Notes: a model not told the origin generated them from the letters alone. A stretch of 64,000 nt of DNA from Amycolatopsis sp. A133 (GCF_031082405.1 NZ_JAVHJU010000069.1:186001-250000); one strand, 5' to 3'; positions 43,681-53,477 are shown, numbered from the stretch's first letter. Translations and numbers: made by a program.

Positions 43681-44201
43681 TTGGCGCCCTCCCCGCGTGC
43701 CAGTTCGGGGCCGTTCACGTAGTAGTCCTGCTCGTTCTCGCCGAGCCGCATCGGGTGCGGCGGCTGCTCCATGCCGGGCAGCAGCGGGGCGAGCAGGTCT
43801 TCCTTCGTGTAGATCAGCCGCTGGCGGTCGTCGTCGGCCAGCTCGTAGAAGTTGATCATGGTCAGCGACCGGGTCGGGCACGCCTCGATGCAGAGGCCGC
43901 AGCCGATGCAGCGCAGGTAGTTGATCTGGTAGTCCGCGCCGTACCGCTCGCCCGGCGAGAACCGGGCCTCCTCGGTGTTGTCACCGCCCTCGACGAAGAT
44001 CGCGTCCGCCGGGCACGCCCACGCGCACAGCTCGCAGCCGACGCACTTCTCGAGGCCGTCCGGGTGGCGGTTCAGCTGGTGCCGTCCGTGGTAACGCGGG
44101 GCGGCGGGCGCGCCGGCCTCCGGGTACTCCTCGGTGGCGACCTTCTTGAACATCATCCCGAAGGTGACGCCGAAGCCCTTGACGGGATCAAGAAACCCCA
44201 T
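43677..44201 (-). CDS. nuoI: NADH-quinone oxidoreductase subunit I
   Basis: This 174-residue ferredoxin-like subunit has two [4Fe-4S] motifs, CVGCELCAWACPADAI and CIGCGLCIEACPTRSL (clusters N6a and N6b), that relay electrons towards N2. It overlaps nuoH by 14 bp and nuoJ by 4 bp. The N-terminal FGVTFGMMFKK helix would contact the membrane arm. Confidence 0.96.
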   Translation of the reverse strand: MGFLDPVKGFGVTFGMMFKKVATEEYPEAGAPAAPRYHGRHQLNRHPDGLEKCVGCELCAWACPADAIFVEGGDNTEEARFSPGERYGADYQINYLRCIGCGLCIEACPTRSLTMINFYELADDDRQRLIYTKEDLLAPLLPGMEQPPHPMRLGENEQDYYVNGPELARGEGAK

Positions 44202-45537
44202 CTTGTGCCCCTTCCTGTGCGGTACCGACGGCCGCCGGCTTGCGGCGGGCCGCCTTCGCCTCGGCCTTGGCCAAAGCCTTCTGACGCGGGGTGGTCTGCG
44301 GGACCTTGAGGTCCAGCGGCGGGACCGGGAAGCCGCCGCCGGTCACCGGGATGGATTCGCTCTCCTCTTCGCGGCCCGACGCGCGGACGTAGAAGAACAG
44401 CGCGACGACGATGAAGATCGCGACCGCGGCGATGATGATGGACGCGGTGTTCCAGGTGATGACCTTCGCGAAGGTCACCATGATGATCCACACCAGGTTC
44501 AGCGGGACCAGGACCTTCCAGCCCAGGCGCATGAACTGGTCGTAGCGCAGGCGGGGCAGCGTGCCGCGCAGCCAGATGAACCCGAACAGCAGGACGAACA
44601 TCTTCGCGAAGAACCACAGCACCGGCCACCAGCCGGTGTTGAGCACGTTGTTCCCGATCAGCGACAGCGGCCACGGGGCCATCCAGCCGCCGAGGAACAG
44701 CGTCGTCGCGAACGCCGAGACGATCACCATGTTGACGTACTCGGCGAGGAAGAACATCGCGAACTTCATCGAGCTGTACTCGGTGTGGAAGCCGCCGACC
44801 AGCTCCGACTCGGCCTCCGGGAGGTCGAACGGGGCCCGGTTGGTCTCGCCGACCATCGAGATCAGGTAGATCACGAAGCTCGGGACCAGGTAGAGGAACC
44901 ACGCCGGCTGCTGCTTGCCGACGATGTCGGCCAGGTTCAGCGACCCCGCCTGCAGGATCACCGCGACGATCGACAGGCCCATCGCGATCTCGTAGGAGAT
45001 CACCTGCGCCGCGCTGCGCATGCCGCCGAGCAGCGGGTACGGCGAGCCGGACGACCAGCCGGCGAGCACGAGGCCGTAAACGCCGATCGAGGAGCAGGCC
45101 AGGATCACCAGCGCGCTGACCGGCAGGTCGAGCAGCTGCAGCACGGTCCGCTCGCCGAAGATCGACACGACCGGCCCGAACGGGATGGCCGACAGCGCGA
45201 TCAGCGACGGCACCACGCAGACGACCGGGGCGAGGAAGTACACCTTGCGGTCGGCGGTGTCCGGGATGATCTGTTCCTTGAACGGCAGCTTGATCGCGTC
45301 CGCCAGGGACTGCAGGTAGCCGCCGGGGCCGACCCGGTTGGGGCCGGGCCGGTTCTGCATCCGGCCGACCGCCTTGCGCTCCCAGACGATCAGGAAGATC
45401 GTCATGATCGGCCCGATCAGCAGGATGACCACGCACTTGAGCAGGATCAGCCAGAACGGGTCGTCCGCCAGCAGTGCCGCCCGCGTGGCCGCGTCGGGCA
45501 CACTCCCGACAGCAGCTTCGGTCAGCAGCGGGGTCAT
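44188..45537 (-). CDS. nuoH: NADH-quinone oxidoreductase subunit H
   Basis: This 449-residue membrane subunit, with eight TM helices, forms the quinone-binding chamber with B and D. It shows WERKAVGRMQNRPGPNRVGP and ETNRAPFDLPEAESELVGGF followed by HTEYSSMKFAMFFLAEY. The C-terminal extension (about 390-449, Lys/Ala-rich) is longer than in E. coli and typical of actinobacteria. ATG 45537 overlaps the nuoG stop. Confidence 0.96.
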   Translation of the reverse strand: MTPLLTEAAVGSVPDAATRAALLADDPFWLILLKCVVILLIGPIMTIFLIVWERKAVGRMQNRPGPNRVGPGGYLQSLADAIKLPFKEQIIPDTADRKVYFLAPVVCVVPSLIALSAIPFGPVVSIFGERTVLQLLDLPVSALVILACSSIGVYGLVLAGWSSGSPYPLLGGMRSAAQVISYEIAMGLSIVAVILQAGSLNLADIVGKQQPAWFLYLVPSFVIYLISMVGETNRAPFDLPEAESELVGGFHTEYSSMKFAMFFLAEYVNMVIVSAFATTLFLGGWMAPWPLSLIGNNVLNTGWWPVLWFFAKMFVLLFGFIWLRGTLPRLRYDQFMRLGWKVLVPLNLVWIIMVTFAKVITWNTASIIIAAVAIFIVVALFFYVRASGREEESESIPVTGGGFPVPPLDLKVPQTTPRQKALAKAEAKAARRKPAAVGTAQEGAQDGVS

Positions 45538-48005
45538 TGCCCACCTCCAGCGAGGTTCACGACGGCGCCGTGCCCGGCACCGAGCGTCTTGAACACGGCG
45601 GAGCCGTCGGAGTTGCCCGGCAGCCACACGACGCCGTCGGGCAGGTCGGCGACCTCCACCGGCAGCGTGATCGCACCGCGTTCGGTGCTCACCGTGACGG
45701 TGACGCCCAGCCCTTCGGCGGTCTTCGCGGACAGCCGCGCGACCGGCGTGCGCTGGGTGCCCTTGAGGTGCGGCTCGCCGTCCTGCAGCGAACCGTTGTC
45801 GATCAGCTGGCGCCAGGTCGACAGGATCGCCTGGCCGGCACCCGGCGTCGCGGGCGGCGCGACCTCGGCGGCGACGTGGCTCCAGCGCAGCGCCGAGGCC
45901 TGGCCCAGCTTCTCGAAGTCGCCACGGGCGGCGGACGGCGTCTGCGTGAACAGGTCCGCGTCCATCTCGACGGCGAGGGTGTCGAGCACCCGGCAGTCCG
46001 GCAGGGTGCCGGTGCCTTCGATGGTCGTGTCGAACGGGCGGGTGCGGCCCTCCCAGTTGAGGTAGCTGCCGGACTTCTCGTCCGACGCGGCCACCGGGAG
46101 CACGACGTCCGCGCGCTCGGTCACCGCGCTGTGCCGCAGTTCGAGGCTGACCACGAACCCGGCCGCGTCCAGCGCGCGCAGCGCGAGGTCCGGGTCCGGC
46201 AGGTCGAACGGGTCGACACCGCCGACGACCAGGCCGCCGAGCTCGCCGGCCGCGGTGGCCAGCAGGATGTCGGTCGTGTCGCGGCCCGGGGTGGCCGGGA
46301 TCGGGACGCCCCAGGCGTTTTCGACGGCGACGCGGGCGGCGTCGTCGCCGACCCGGCGGCCGCCGGGCAGCAGCGACGGCACGCAGCCGGTCTCCAGCGC
46401 ACCCCGGTCGCCGGCGCGGCGCGGGATCCACGCGAGCCGGACGCCGGTGCGCTCGATCAGGTCGTGCAGGGCGGCGAGCAAGCCGGGGATCGCGGCGGCG
46501 CGCTCGCCGACCAGGACGACGGCGCCTTCGCCGCGCAGGGCCTCGTCGAGGTCCGGCGCGTGCTTGGTGATGCCTTCGACGGCCGCGGCCTCCTGGCCGG
46601 GGACGCAGGCGAGCAGCTCGCCGAACGTCTTGCGCACCGACGACGTCGTCCACTGTCCCAGGTGGACGACCCGGGTCTGGTTCCGGCGGGCCGCCTTGCG
46701 CAGCCGCAGGAACACGATCGGGGCCTCGTCCTCGGGCTCGAACGCGACGCACAGGACCGTGCGGGCCCGCTCGATCTCGCCGAAGGTGACGCCGGACTCC
46801 GGCGTCACGCCCACGACGTGCGAGGTGAGGAACGCGAGTTCCTCGGCCGAGTGCGGGCGGGCGCGGAAGTCCACGTCGTTGGTCTGCAGGGCGACGCGGG
46901 CGAACTTCGAGTACGCGTAGGCGTCCTCGACGGTCAGCCTGCCCCCGGTCAGGACGCCGACGCCGCCTTCTCTGCGGGCTTCGACGAGCCCGGCGGCCGC
47001 GGCGCGCAGCGCGTCGGTCCAGGACGCCTCGGCCAGCTCGCCGGTCTCACGGTTGCGGACCAGCGGCCGGCGGATGCGGTCCTCGGCACCGGTGTAGCGG
47101 AAGGCGAACCGGCCCTTGTCGCAGATCCACTCTTCGTTGACTTCGGGGTCGTCGCCGGCCAGCTTGCGCTGGACCTTGCCGCGGCGGAAGTCGGTCCGCT
47201 CGGCGCAGCCGGACGAGCAGTGCTCGCAGACGCTCGGCGCGGACACCAGGTCGAACGGCCGCGAGCGGAACCGGTAGGCGGCGCTGGTCAGGGCGCCGAC
47301 CGGGCAGATCTGGATGACGTTGCCGGAGAAGTAGCTCTGGAACGGCTGGCCGGACGTCGTCCGCGAGGCCAGGTCCAGGACGTCCGCCGTCTCCGCGGTG
47401 CCGATCTGCTGGTGGGCGCCGCGTTCGAGGAGCTCGATGAACGGGTCGCCGGCGATCTCGCTGGAGAACCGGGTGCAGCGCTGGCACAGCACGCAGCGTT
47501 CGCGGTCGAGCAGCACCTGCGTGGAGATCGGCAGCGGCTTCGGGAACGTCCGCTTGGTGTCGACGAACCGGGACTCCGTGCGGCCGTGGGCCAGCGCCTG
47601 GTTCTGCAGCGGGCACTCGCCGCCCTTGTCGCAGACCGGGCAGTCCAGCGGGTGGTTGATGAGCAGCAGCTCCATCACACCCTGCTGGGCCTTGTCCGCG
47701 ACCGGCGACGTCAGCTGCGTCTTGACGACCATGCCGTCGGCGACGGTCATCGTGCAGGACGCCTGCGGCTTCGGCATCGGCCGGCCGCCCATCTCGACCT
47801 CCACCAGGCACTGGCGACAGGCGCCGGCCGGGGAGAGGAGCGGGTGGTCGCAGAACCGCGGGATGACCGTGCCGAGGCGTTCGGCCGTGCGGATCAGCAG
47901 CTCGCCCTTGGGGGCGATGACCTCTTCGCCGTCGATGACCAGCTTGACGTGGCCTTCCGGGACCGGCGTCTCGGCCGTTTCGGGCTTGTCGGGCGCGATC
48001 GTCAT
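45534..48005 (-). CDS. nuoG: NADH-quinone oxidoreductase subunit G
   Basis: This 823-residue iron-sulfur subunit has an N-terminal [2Fe-2S] ferredoxin domain (CDHPLLSPAGACRQCLVEVE), H/C-ligated N5 region (HPLDCPVCDKGGECPLQNQA), N4 ligands (CVLCQRCTRFSSEI, CPVGAL) and an additional N7-type set, VCEHCSSGC with a later WICDKG, as in E. coli and Thermus. The remainder is a molybdopterin-oxidoreductase-like fold without cofactor ligands apparent. ATG 48005 overlaps the nuoF stop. It carries electrons from FMN to the N6 clusters. Confidence 0.95.
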   Translation of the reverse strand: MTIAPDKPETAETPVPEGHVKLVIDGEEVIAPKGELLIRTAERLGTVIPRFCDHPLLSPAGACRQCLVEVEMGGRPMPKPQASCTMTVADGMVVKTQLTSPVADKAQQGVMELLLINHPLDCPVCDKGGECPLQNQALAHGRTESRFVDTKRTFPKPLPISTQVLLDRERCVLCQRCTRFSSEIAGDPFIELLERGAHQQIGTAETADVLDLASRTTSGQPFQSYFSGNVIQICPVGALTSAAYRFRSRPFDLVSAPSVCEHCSSGCAERTDFRRGKVQRKLAGDDPEVNEEWICDKGRFAFRYTGAEDRIRRPLVRNRETGELAEASWTDALRAAAAGLVEARREGGVGVLTGGRLTVEDAYAYSKFARVALQTNDVDFRARPHSAEELAFLTSHVVGVTPESGVTFGEIERARTVLCVAFEPEDEAPIVFLRLRKAARRNQTRVVHLGQWTTSSVRKTFGELLACVPGQEAAAVEGITKHAPDLDEALRGEGAVVLVGERAAAIPGLLAALHDLIERTGVRLAWIPRRAGDRGALETGCVPSLLPGGRRVGDDAARVAVENAWGVPIPATPGRDTTDILLATAAGELGGLVVGGVDPFDLPDPDLALRALDAAGFVVSLELRHSAVTERADVVLPVAASDEKSGSYLNWEGRTRPFDTTIEGTGTLPDCRVLDTLAVEMDADLFTQTPSAARGDFEKLGQASALRWSHVAAEVAPPATPGAGQAILSTWRQLIDNGSLQDGEPHLKGTQRTPVARLSAKTAEGLGVTVTVSTERGAITLPVEVADLPDGVVWLPGNSDGSAVFKTLGAGHGAVVNLAGGGQ

Positions 48006-49300
48006 GATGCCTGCGCTCCCACGAGTTCGGGCTTGGTCTGTTCGTGCCGGTTCGCCTCGCACAGCGCGAGGAACTCGTCGCGGAAGTACTTGATGCCGCT
48101 GGTGATCGGCGACACCGCGCCGTCGCCGAGTGCGCAGAACGACCGGCCGAGGATGTTGTCGCAGACGTCGAGGAGGGTGTCGATGTCCTCTTCGGTGCCG
48201 TGGCCTTCGACCATCCGCTCGAGGATCTGCGCCAGCCAGTACGTGCCTTCGCGGCACGGCGTGCACTTGCCGCAGGACTCGTGCTCGTAGAACTGCGTCC
48301 ACTTCATCACGGCCCACGGCACCGACACGGTCTCGTTGAAGACCTGGACGGCGGTGGTGCCCAGCATGGAGCCGGCTTCCGCCGCGCCTTCGAAGTCCAG
48401 GGGAACGTCGAGGTGCTCGGCGGTGAACATCGGCGTCGACGAGCCGCCCGGGGTCCAGAACTTGAGCGGGATGCCGTCCTTCATGCCGCCCGCCATGTCC
48501 AGCAGCTCGCGCAGCGTGGTGCCGAGGGGGCACTCGTACTGGCCGGGGTGCTCGACGTGGCCGGAGATCGAGTAGATCTTCGGGCCGGGCGACTTCTCGC
48601 GGCCCATCTCGCGGAACCAGCTCGAACCGGCGTTGACGATGTAGGGCGCGCTCGCGATGGTCTCGACGTTGTTCACCGTGGTCGGCGCGGCGTAGAGCCC
48701 CGCGGCGGCCGGGAACGGCGGCTTGAGCCGCGGCTGGCCGCGACGGCCCTCGAGCGAGTCGAGCAGCGCCGTCTCTTCGCCGCAGATGTACGCGCCCGCT
48801 CCCGCGTGGACGGTGATCTTGAGGTCGAAGCCGGAGCCGAGGATGTTCTCGCCCAGGTAGCCCGCCGCTTCGGCTTCGCGCACGGCCGCGTTGAGGCGGC
48901 GGATGCAGTGCAGCGCCTCGCCGCGGACGTAGATGAAGCAGTGGTTGGACCGCATCGCGTACGAGGCGATGATGCAGCCCTCGATGAGCGAGTGCGGGTC
49001 CGCCATCATCAGCGGGATGTCCTTGCAGGTCCCCGGCTCGCCCTCGTCGGCGTTGATCACCAGGTAGTGCGGCTTGTCGAAGTTCGGCGGCATGAAGGAC
49101 CACTTGATACCGGCCGGGAAGCCCGCGCCGCCGCGGCCGCGCAGGCCGGAGTCCTTGATCAGCTGGACGAGCTGCTCCGGCGTCCCCGCGAGGGCCTTGC
49201 GGATCGCGGTGTAGCCCTCGAGGGCCTCGTACTGGCCGATCTGCCAGGAGTTCGGCGACAGCCAGCGCTTCGTGAGGACCGGAGTGATGGGGTCGGCCAT
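48002..49300 (-). CDS. nuoF: NADH-quinone oxidoreductase subunit F
   Basis: This 432-residue NADH- and FMN-binding subunit has the FMN loop GRGGAGFPAGIKWSFMP, NADH-binding NADEGEPGTCKDIPLMM and ICGEETALLDSLEG. It has cluster N3 ligands (ESCGKCTPCREG and a later cysteine in NILGRSFCALGDGA). It takes hydride from NADH at the tip of the hydrophilic arm. The ATG shares one base with the nuoE TAA (TAATG). The assignment is firm. Confidence 0.97.
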   Translation of the reverse strand: MADPITPVLTKRWLSPNSWQIGQYEALEGYTAIRKALAGTPEQLVQLIKDSGLRGRGGAGFPAGIKWSFMPPNFDKPHYLVINADEGEPGTCKDIPLMMADPHSLIEGCIIASYAMRSNHCFIYVRGEALHCIRRLNAAVREAEAAGYLGENILGSGFDLKITVHAGAGAYICGEETALLDSLEGRRGQPRLKPPFPAAAGLYAAPTTVNNVETIASAPYIVNAGSSWFREMGREKSPGPKIYSISGHVEHPGQYECPLGTTLRELLDMAGGMKDGIPLKFWTPGGSSTPMFTAEHLDVPLDFEGAAEAGSMLGTTAVQVFNETVSVPWAVMKWTQFYEHESCGKCTPCREGTYWLAQILERMVEGHGTEEDIDTLLDVCDNILGRSFCALGDGAVSPITSGIKYFRDEFLALCEANRHEQTKPELVGAQAS

Positions 49301-50157
49301 TACTTCTTCTCCACCTCGGGAAGGGGGACATCGGAAGCCACCGGGGCGACCCAGCCGCGCTCCTGCGCGAGCTGCGCGCCCCGGAGCGTCTCGACGGCCT
49401 GCGACGGCCCGTCGACGTCGGCGCGGTAGGTCGCTTCGTCCTCCGGGAAGAACCCGGCGAGCTGCAGCTCGGCGCCCTTGAAGCTCGTCAGCGGGGCACC
49501 GCGCGTCGGGGCCGGCTTCTTGCCCGCCTGCAGCGCGTCGACCAGCGCGACGGCCTTCTCCTCGGTCTGGTTGTCGAAGTACTCGTAGTTGACCTGGATG
49601 ACCGGCGCGAGGTCGCAGGCCGCGAGGCACTCGGCGTGCTCGAGGGTGATCGAGCCCGGCTCGTTCGGCGTGCCCGCGGTCTCGTTGTGCCCCAGCGGCT
49701 GTTCCTCGGAACCGAGGTGCGTTTGGAGCTTCCGGTAGATCGCGTCGCCGCCCATGGCCGCGCACAGCGTGTTGGTGCAGACGCTCACGAGGTGCTCGCC
49801 GCACGGACGCCGCTTGTACATCGTGTAGAACGTCGCGACCGCGCTGACCTCGGCGTCGGACAGGTCGAGCTGCTGCGCGCAGAACGCGATGCCCTCCTGG
49901 CTGACGTAACCCTGCACCGACTGCACGAGGTGCAGCATCGGCAGCAGCGCCGAGCGGGACATCGGGTAGCGCGCGATCAGGTCCTGGGCCTTGGCGTGGA
50001 CGTCCGCGTCGAAGATGTCTTCCAGCGGCGTCTCGGTGATGATTCCGGCGGCCACTTCCGGGTCCGGCGCGATGGCGACGACGTCGGTGTCCGGACCGGC
50101 CGCCGCGTGGGTCGACGCGGCGTAGCCGGGGCCCGGCTCGGGAACTGCTGAGGTCAT
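49300..50157 (-). CDS. nuoE: NADH-quinone oxidoreductase subunit E
   Basis: This 285-residue thioredoxin-like subunit binds cluster N1a: Cys in VCTNTLCAAMGG and EHAECLAACDLAP. A preceding helical domain reads FCAQQLDLSDAEVSAVATFY. It is longer than typical NuoE (about 165): there is an N-terminal extension (about 1-45) and a C-terminal tail (about 210-285) that seem to be actinobacterial additions. ATG 50157 overlaps the nuoD stop. It works with F in NADH oxidation. Confidence 0.94.
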   Translation of the reverse strand: MTSAVPEPGPGYAASTHAAAGPDTDVVAIAPDPEVAAGIITETPLEDIFDADVHAKAQDLIARYPMSRSALLPMLHLVQSVQGYVSQEGIAFCAQQLDLSDAEVSAVATFYTMYKRRPCGEHLVSVCTNTLCAAMGGDAIYRKLQTHLGSEEQPLGHNETAGTPNEPGSITLEHAECLAACDLAPVIQVNYEYFDNQTEEKAVALVDALQAGKKPAPTRGAPLTSFKGAELQLAGFFPEDEATYRADVDGPSQAVETLRGAQLAQERGWVAPVASDVPLPEVEKK

Positions 50158-51554
50158 CGGTCCACTCCCCCCATGACGGGGTCGATCGAGGCGATGGCGG
50201 CGATCACGTCCGCGACCAGGCCGCCTTCGGCCATTGCGGGCATCGACTGCAGGTTCACGAAGCTCGGGTCCCGCACGTGGACCCGCAGCGGCCGCGTGCC
50301 GCCGTCGGAGACCAGGTGCACGCCCAGCTCGCCGCGCGGTGACTCGACCGACGCGTAGGCCTGCCCGGCCGGCACCTTGAAGCCCTCGGTGACCAGCTTG
50401 AAGTGGTGGATCAGGGACTCCATGGACTGGCCCATGATCTTCTTGACGTGCTCGAGCGAGTTGCCCATGCCGTCGCTGCCGATGGACAGCTGCGCGGGCC
50501 ACGCGATCTTCTTGTCCTCGACCATGACCGGGCCCGGCTCGAGCTTCTCCAGGCACTGCTCGATGATCTTGAGGCTCTCGTGCATCTCGTGGACGCGGAT
50601 CAGGTAGCGCGACCAGCAGTCGGCCCCGTTGTCGACCGGGACGTCGAAGTCGAACTCGTCGTAGCAGGAGTACGGCTCGGTCTTGCGCAGGTCCCACGGC
50701 AGGCCGGCGCTGCGCAGCACCGGGCCGGTGACGCCGAGCGCGAGGCACGCGTCGACCGGCAGGTAGCCGACGCCCTTGAGCCGGTTGCGCCAGATCGGCT
50801 GGCCGGTGAACAGCTTGTCGTACAGCGGAAGGCGCTTCTTCATCGTCTTGACGAAGTCGGTGACCTTCTCGCGGTAGTCCGCCGGCATGTCCTGCGCGAG
50901 GCCGCCGGGGCGGATGAACGCGTGGTTCATCCGCAGGCCGGTCAGGTGCTCCAGCAGGTGCAGCACCTCTTCGCGCTCGCGGAAGCCCAGCGTCATCGCG
51001 GTGGTGGCGCCGAGCTCCATGCCGCCAGTGGCGATGTAGACCAGGTGCGAGCCGATCCGGTTGATCTCCAGCAGCAGCACACGCAGCAGCTGCGCGCGCC
51101 GCGGGGCTTCGATCTGCAGCAGCTTCTCGACGCCGAGGCAGTACGCCATCTCCGTCGACAGCGGGGCTAGGTAGTCCATCCGCGTCACGAAGGTGACGCC
51201 CTGGGTCCAGGTCCGGTACTCGCAGTTCTTCTCGATGCCGGTGTGCAGGTAGCCGATGACCGACCGCAGCTGCGTGACGGTCTCGCCCTCCATCTCCAGC
51301 ACGAGCCGGAGCACGCCGTGCGTCGACGGGTGCTGCGGGCCCATGTTGATGACCATGCGCTCGTCGTGCTGGGCGTCGGCGAGGACGTCGTCCCAGTCGC
51401 CGCCGGAGACCGTGTAGACGCGGCCTTCGGTGGTGTCGCGGGAGTCGGCGTAACCGACGTTGCCGGTGCCGGCCTTGTCGTCGGTGCTGTCGCTGCCTTC
51501 AGGCGTGGTCGAAGTTCCCGTGGTGACGTCGGAAAGGTTCTCGGTGCTGCTCAC
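50154..51554 (-). CDS. nuoD: NADH-quinone oxidoreductase subunit D
   Basis: This 466-residue 49-kDa subunit helps form the quinone site near cluster N2. It shows MGPQHPSTHGVLRLVLEMEG (the conserved His-loop), YLHTGIEKNCEYRTW, and ESPRGELGVHLVSDGG near the C-terminus. The N-terminal 55 residues are a Ser/Thr-rich non-conserved extension. GTG 51554 overlaps the nuoC stop. This is a clear assignment. Confidence 0.96.
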   Translation of the reverse strand: MSSTENLSDVTTGTSTTPEGSDSTDDKAGTGNVGYADSRDTTEGRVYTVSGGDWDDVLADAQHDERMVINMGPQHPSTHGVLRLVLEMEGETVTQLRSVIGYLHTGIEKNCEYRTWTQGVTFVTRMDYLAPLSTEMAYCLGVEKLLQIEAPRRAQLLRVLLLEINRIGSHLVYIATGGMELGATTAMTLGFREREEVLHLLEHLTGLRMNHAFIRPGGLAQDMPADYREKVTDFVKTMKKRLPLYDKLFTGQPIWRNRLKGVGYLPVDACLALGVTGPVLRSAGLPWDLRKTEPYSCYDEFDFDVPVDNGADCWSRYLIRVHEMHESLKIIEQCLEKLEPGPVMVEDKKIAWPAQLSIGSDGMGNSLEHVKKIMGQSMESLIHHFKLVTEGFKVPAGQAYASVESPRGELGVHLVSDGGTRPLRVHVRDPSFVNLQSMPAMAEGGLVADVIAAIASIDPVMGGVDR

Positions 51555-52300
51555 GAGTACGACCTCCGCTGGTCCGGCGGCGGGATCTCCGCGCCCTTGT
51601 ATTCGACCGGGATCCCGCCGAGCGGGTAGTCCTTGCGCTGGGGGTGGCCGTCCCAGTCGTCCGGCATGAGGATCCGGGTCAGCGCCGGGTGGCCGTCGAA
51701 GACGATCCCGAACATGTCCCAGGCTTCCCGCTCCTGCCAGTCGGCGGTCGGGTAGAGCTCCACCAGCGACGGCACGTGCGCGTCCTCGACGTCGAGGGTG
51801 ACCTCGAGCCGGATCCGGCGCCGGTAGGTCAGCGACGTGAAGTGGTAGACCGCGTGCAGCCGCTGCGGGACGTCGACGCCGTAGTCCACTCCGGACACCG
51901 AGGACAGCAGCTCGAAGCGGAGGCCGCCGTCGTCGCGCAGCGTCTTCGCGATGGCGGGCAGGTGCTCGCGGGCGACGTAGAAGGTGATCTCGCCGCGGTC
52001 GACCGTCGTCTGCAGGATCGCCTCGGCGGGGATCTTGCGCTCGGCCAGCGCGGCGTAGAACTCGTCGGCGAACTGGTCGAACCAGCCGCCGTACGGGCGC
52101 TCGGCCGGCGCCGGGCTGTAGGCCGGGAGCCGGACGCCGCCGTAGCCGGAGGTGTCGCCGCTGCCCCGGACACCGAACATGCCCTGGCGTTCCCGACCCG
52201 TGACGACGGCTTCGGCCGAACCCGGCCCCTTCGCCGTCAGGCCCGCGTCGGGGCGGTCGGCGCTGGACTGCTCGCCGCCGGTCTCAGGAGTTTCAGTCAT
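51551..52300 (-). CDS. nuoC: NADH-quinone oxidoreductase subunit C
   Basis: This 249-residue 30-kDa subunit has the conserved YPTADWQEREAWDMFGIVFD and LTRILMPDDWDGHPQRKDYP. The N-terminus (about 1-75) is a low-conservation extension ending near AERPYGGWFD. It contacts NuoD and NuoB in the Q module and is separate from NuoD, unlike the fused E. coli NuoCD. It overlaps nuoD by 4 bp and is 4 bp after nuoB. Confidence 0.95.
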   Translation of the reverse strand: MTETPETGGEQSSADRPDAGLTAKGPGSAEAVVTGRERQGMFGVRGSGDTSGYGGVRLPAYSPAPAERPYGGWFDQFADEFYAALAERKIPAEAILQTTVDRGEITFYVAREHLPAIAKTLRDDGGLRFELLSSVSGVDYGVDVPQRLHAVYHFTSLTYRRRIRLEVTLDVEDAHVPSLVELYPTADWQEREAWDMFGIVFDGHPALTRILMPDDWDGHPQRKDYPLGGIPVEYKGAEIPPPDQRRSYS

Positions 52301-52304
52301 CGCT

Positions 52305-52853
52305 CTACTTCTTCGCGTACTTGATCGACGACGCGACGAGCTCGGTGCGGGCCCCGCTGGCGGCGCGGATGGCGGCGCGGCGGGCGTTGATCGGCTCGTC
52401 CTGGATCTTGGCGTGCAGCTTGAGGATCGCGTCCAGCAGCATCTCCGGCCGCGGCGGGCAGCCGGGCAGGTACATGTCCACCGGCACGATGTGGTCCACG
52501 CCCTGGACCACGGCGTAGTTGTTGAACATGCCGCCGGAGGAGGCGCAGACGCCCATGGCGAGCACCCACTTGGGCTCCGCCATCTGGTCGTAGATCTGGC
52601 GCAGGACCGGCGCCATCTTCTGCGTGACCCGCCCGGCGACGATCATCAGGTCGGCCTGCCGCGGCGTCGCGCTGAAGCGCTCCATGCCGAAGCGGGCGAT
52701 GTCGTAGCGGGAACCGCCGACGGTCATCATCTCGATCGCGCAGCAGGCGAGCCCGAAGGTGGCCGGCCACATCGAGTTCTTCCGCGACCAGTTGACGAGA
52801 CCTTCGAGACTGGCCAGCAGGATGCCGTTGGGGAGTTTCTCTTCGAGGCCCAT
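52305..52853 (-). CDS. nuoB: NADH-quinone oxidoreductase subunit B
   Basis: This 182-residue subunit carries cluster N2, the final iron-sulfur centre before quinone. Ligands lie in FGLACCAIEMM, GVCASSGGMFNNYA and VDMYLPGCPPRPEML. Its MGLEEKLPNGILLAS start is typical. It begins 4 bp after nuoA and precedes nuoC. The assignment is firm. Confidence 0.97.
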   Translation of the reverse strand: MGLEEKLPNGILLASLEGLVNWSRKNSMWPATFGLACCAIEMMTVGGSRYDIARFGMERFSATPRQADLMIVAGRVTQKMAPVLRQIYDQMAEPKWVLAMGVCASSGGMFNNYAVVQGVDHIVPVDMYLPGCPPRPEMLLDAILKLHAKIQDEPINARRAAIRAASGARTELVASSIKYAKK

Positions 52854-52857
52854 GGGT

Positions 52858-53277
52858 CTAGTTCCAATCCAGGCCGCCGCGCCGCCACACGTAGGCGTAC
52901 GCGAAGCCGACCGTCGCGATGAACAGCAGGATCTCCACCAGGCCGAACGTGCCCAGCGCGTCCGCCTGCACGGCGAACGGGTAGAGGAAGACCATCTCGA
53001 TGTCGAACAGGATGAACAGCATCGCGGTGATGTAGTACGCGACCGGCATCCGCCCGGCGCCGACGAGCGGCTGCGGGGACGGCTCGATGCCGCATTCGTA
53101 GGCGGCCAGCTTGGCCTTGTTGTACCGGCTGGGGCCGACGAGCGGGCCCAGCAGGACCGACAGCACGGCGAAACCGAGCGCCAGCACGAACAACAGGACC
53201 AAGGGCAGGTAGGGCTTGAGGCTCGGGGCCTCTTGCGCCAGCTGCACCGTGTCGGTCCGGGTCAGCAACGTCAGCAC
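52858..53277 (-). CDS. nuoA: NADH-quinone oxidoreductase subunit A
   Basis: This 139-residue membrane subunit with three TM helices has YECGIEPSPQPLVGAGRMPV (the loop that contacts the quinone channel) and FILFDIEMVFLYPFAV. GTG 53277 is chosen as it gives the normal length; the frame remains open back to 53349 without conserved residues. It is the first gene of the 14-gene operon. The leader region is long (about 170-220 bp to the Rex-like sites), so the promoter is probably near them. Confidence 0.92.
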   Translation of the reverse strand: MLTLLTRTDTVQLAQEAPSLKPYLPLVLLFVLALGFAVLSVLLGPLVGPSRYNKAKLAAYECGIEPSPQPLVGAGRMPVAYYITAMLFILFDIEMVFLYPFAVQADALGTFGLVEILLFIATVGFAYAYVWRRGGLDWN

Positions 53278-53444
53278 GGGGTCTTCGCCATCCTTTCCGC
53301 GCCGCTGCGGTTGTGCTTGTGGTGGGGAACCGCTGGGCCTCGTCGGCACCCTAAGGGACCTGGGTCACACCGCCGAGGGTCAGGGTCTCCTTACGGCCCG
53401 TGGCTGGGCCCAGAGGGAAAACTCAGAGGGAAAACACAGCTCGC

Positions 53445-53462
53445 TTGTGAAATAGTTCACAA
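53445..53462 (-). promoter_or_regulatory. Rex-like operator 1 upstream of nuoA
   Basis: TTGTGAAATAGTTCACAA fits the Rex consensus TTGTGAA-N4-TTCACAA. Rex senses NADH/NAD and represses nuo in Streptomyces. The core also fits TGTGA-N6-TCACA of CRP/GlxR-type regulators, so the regulator is not proven. Confidence 0.7.
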
Positions 53463-53477
53463 GCCACTCGTCGCGGA

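Noticed and set aside
44134..46065. Long plus-strand open frame antisense to nuoG-nuoI
   Set aside because: It is the antisense of firmly identified complex I genes, with Arg/Asp/Gln-rich composition and no recognisable motif.
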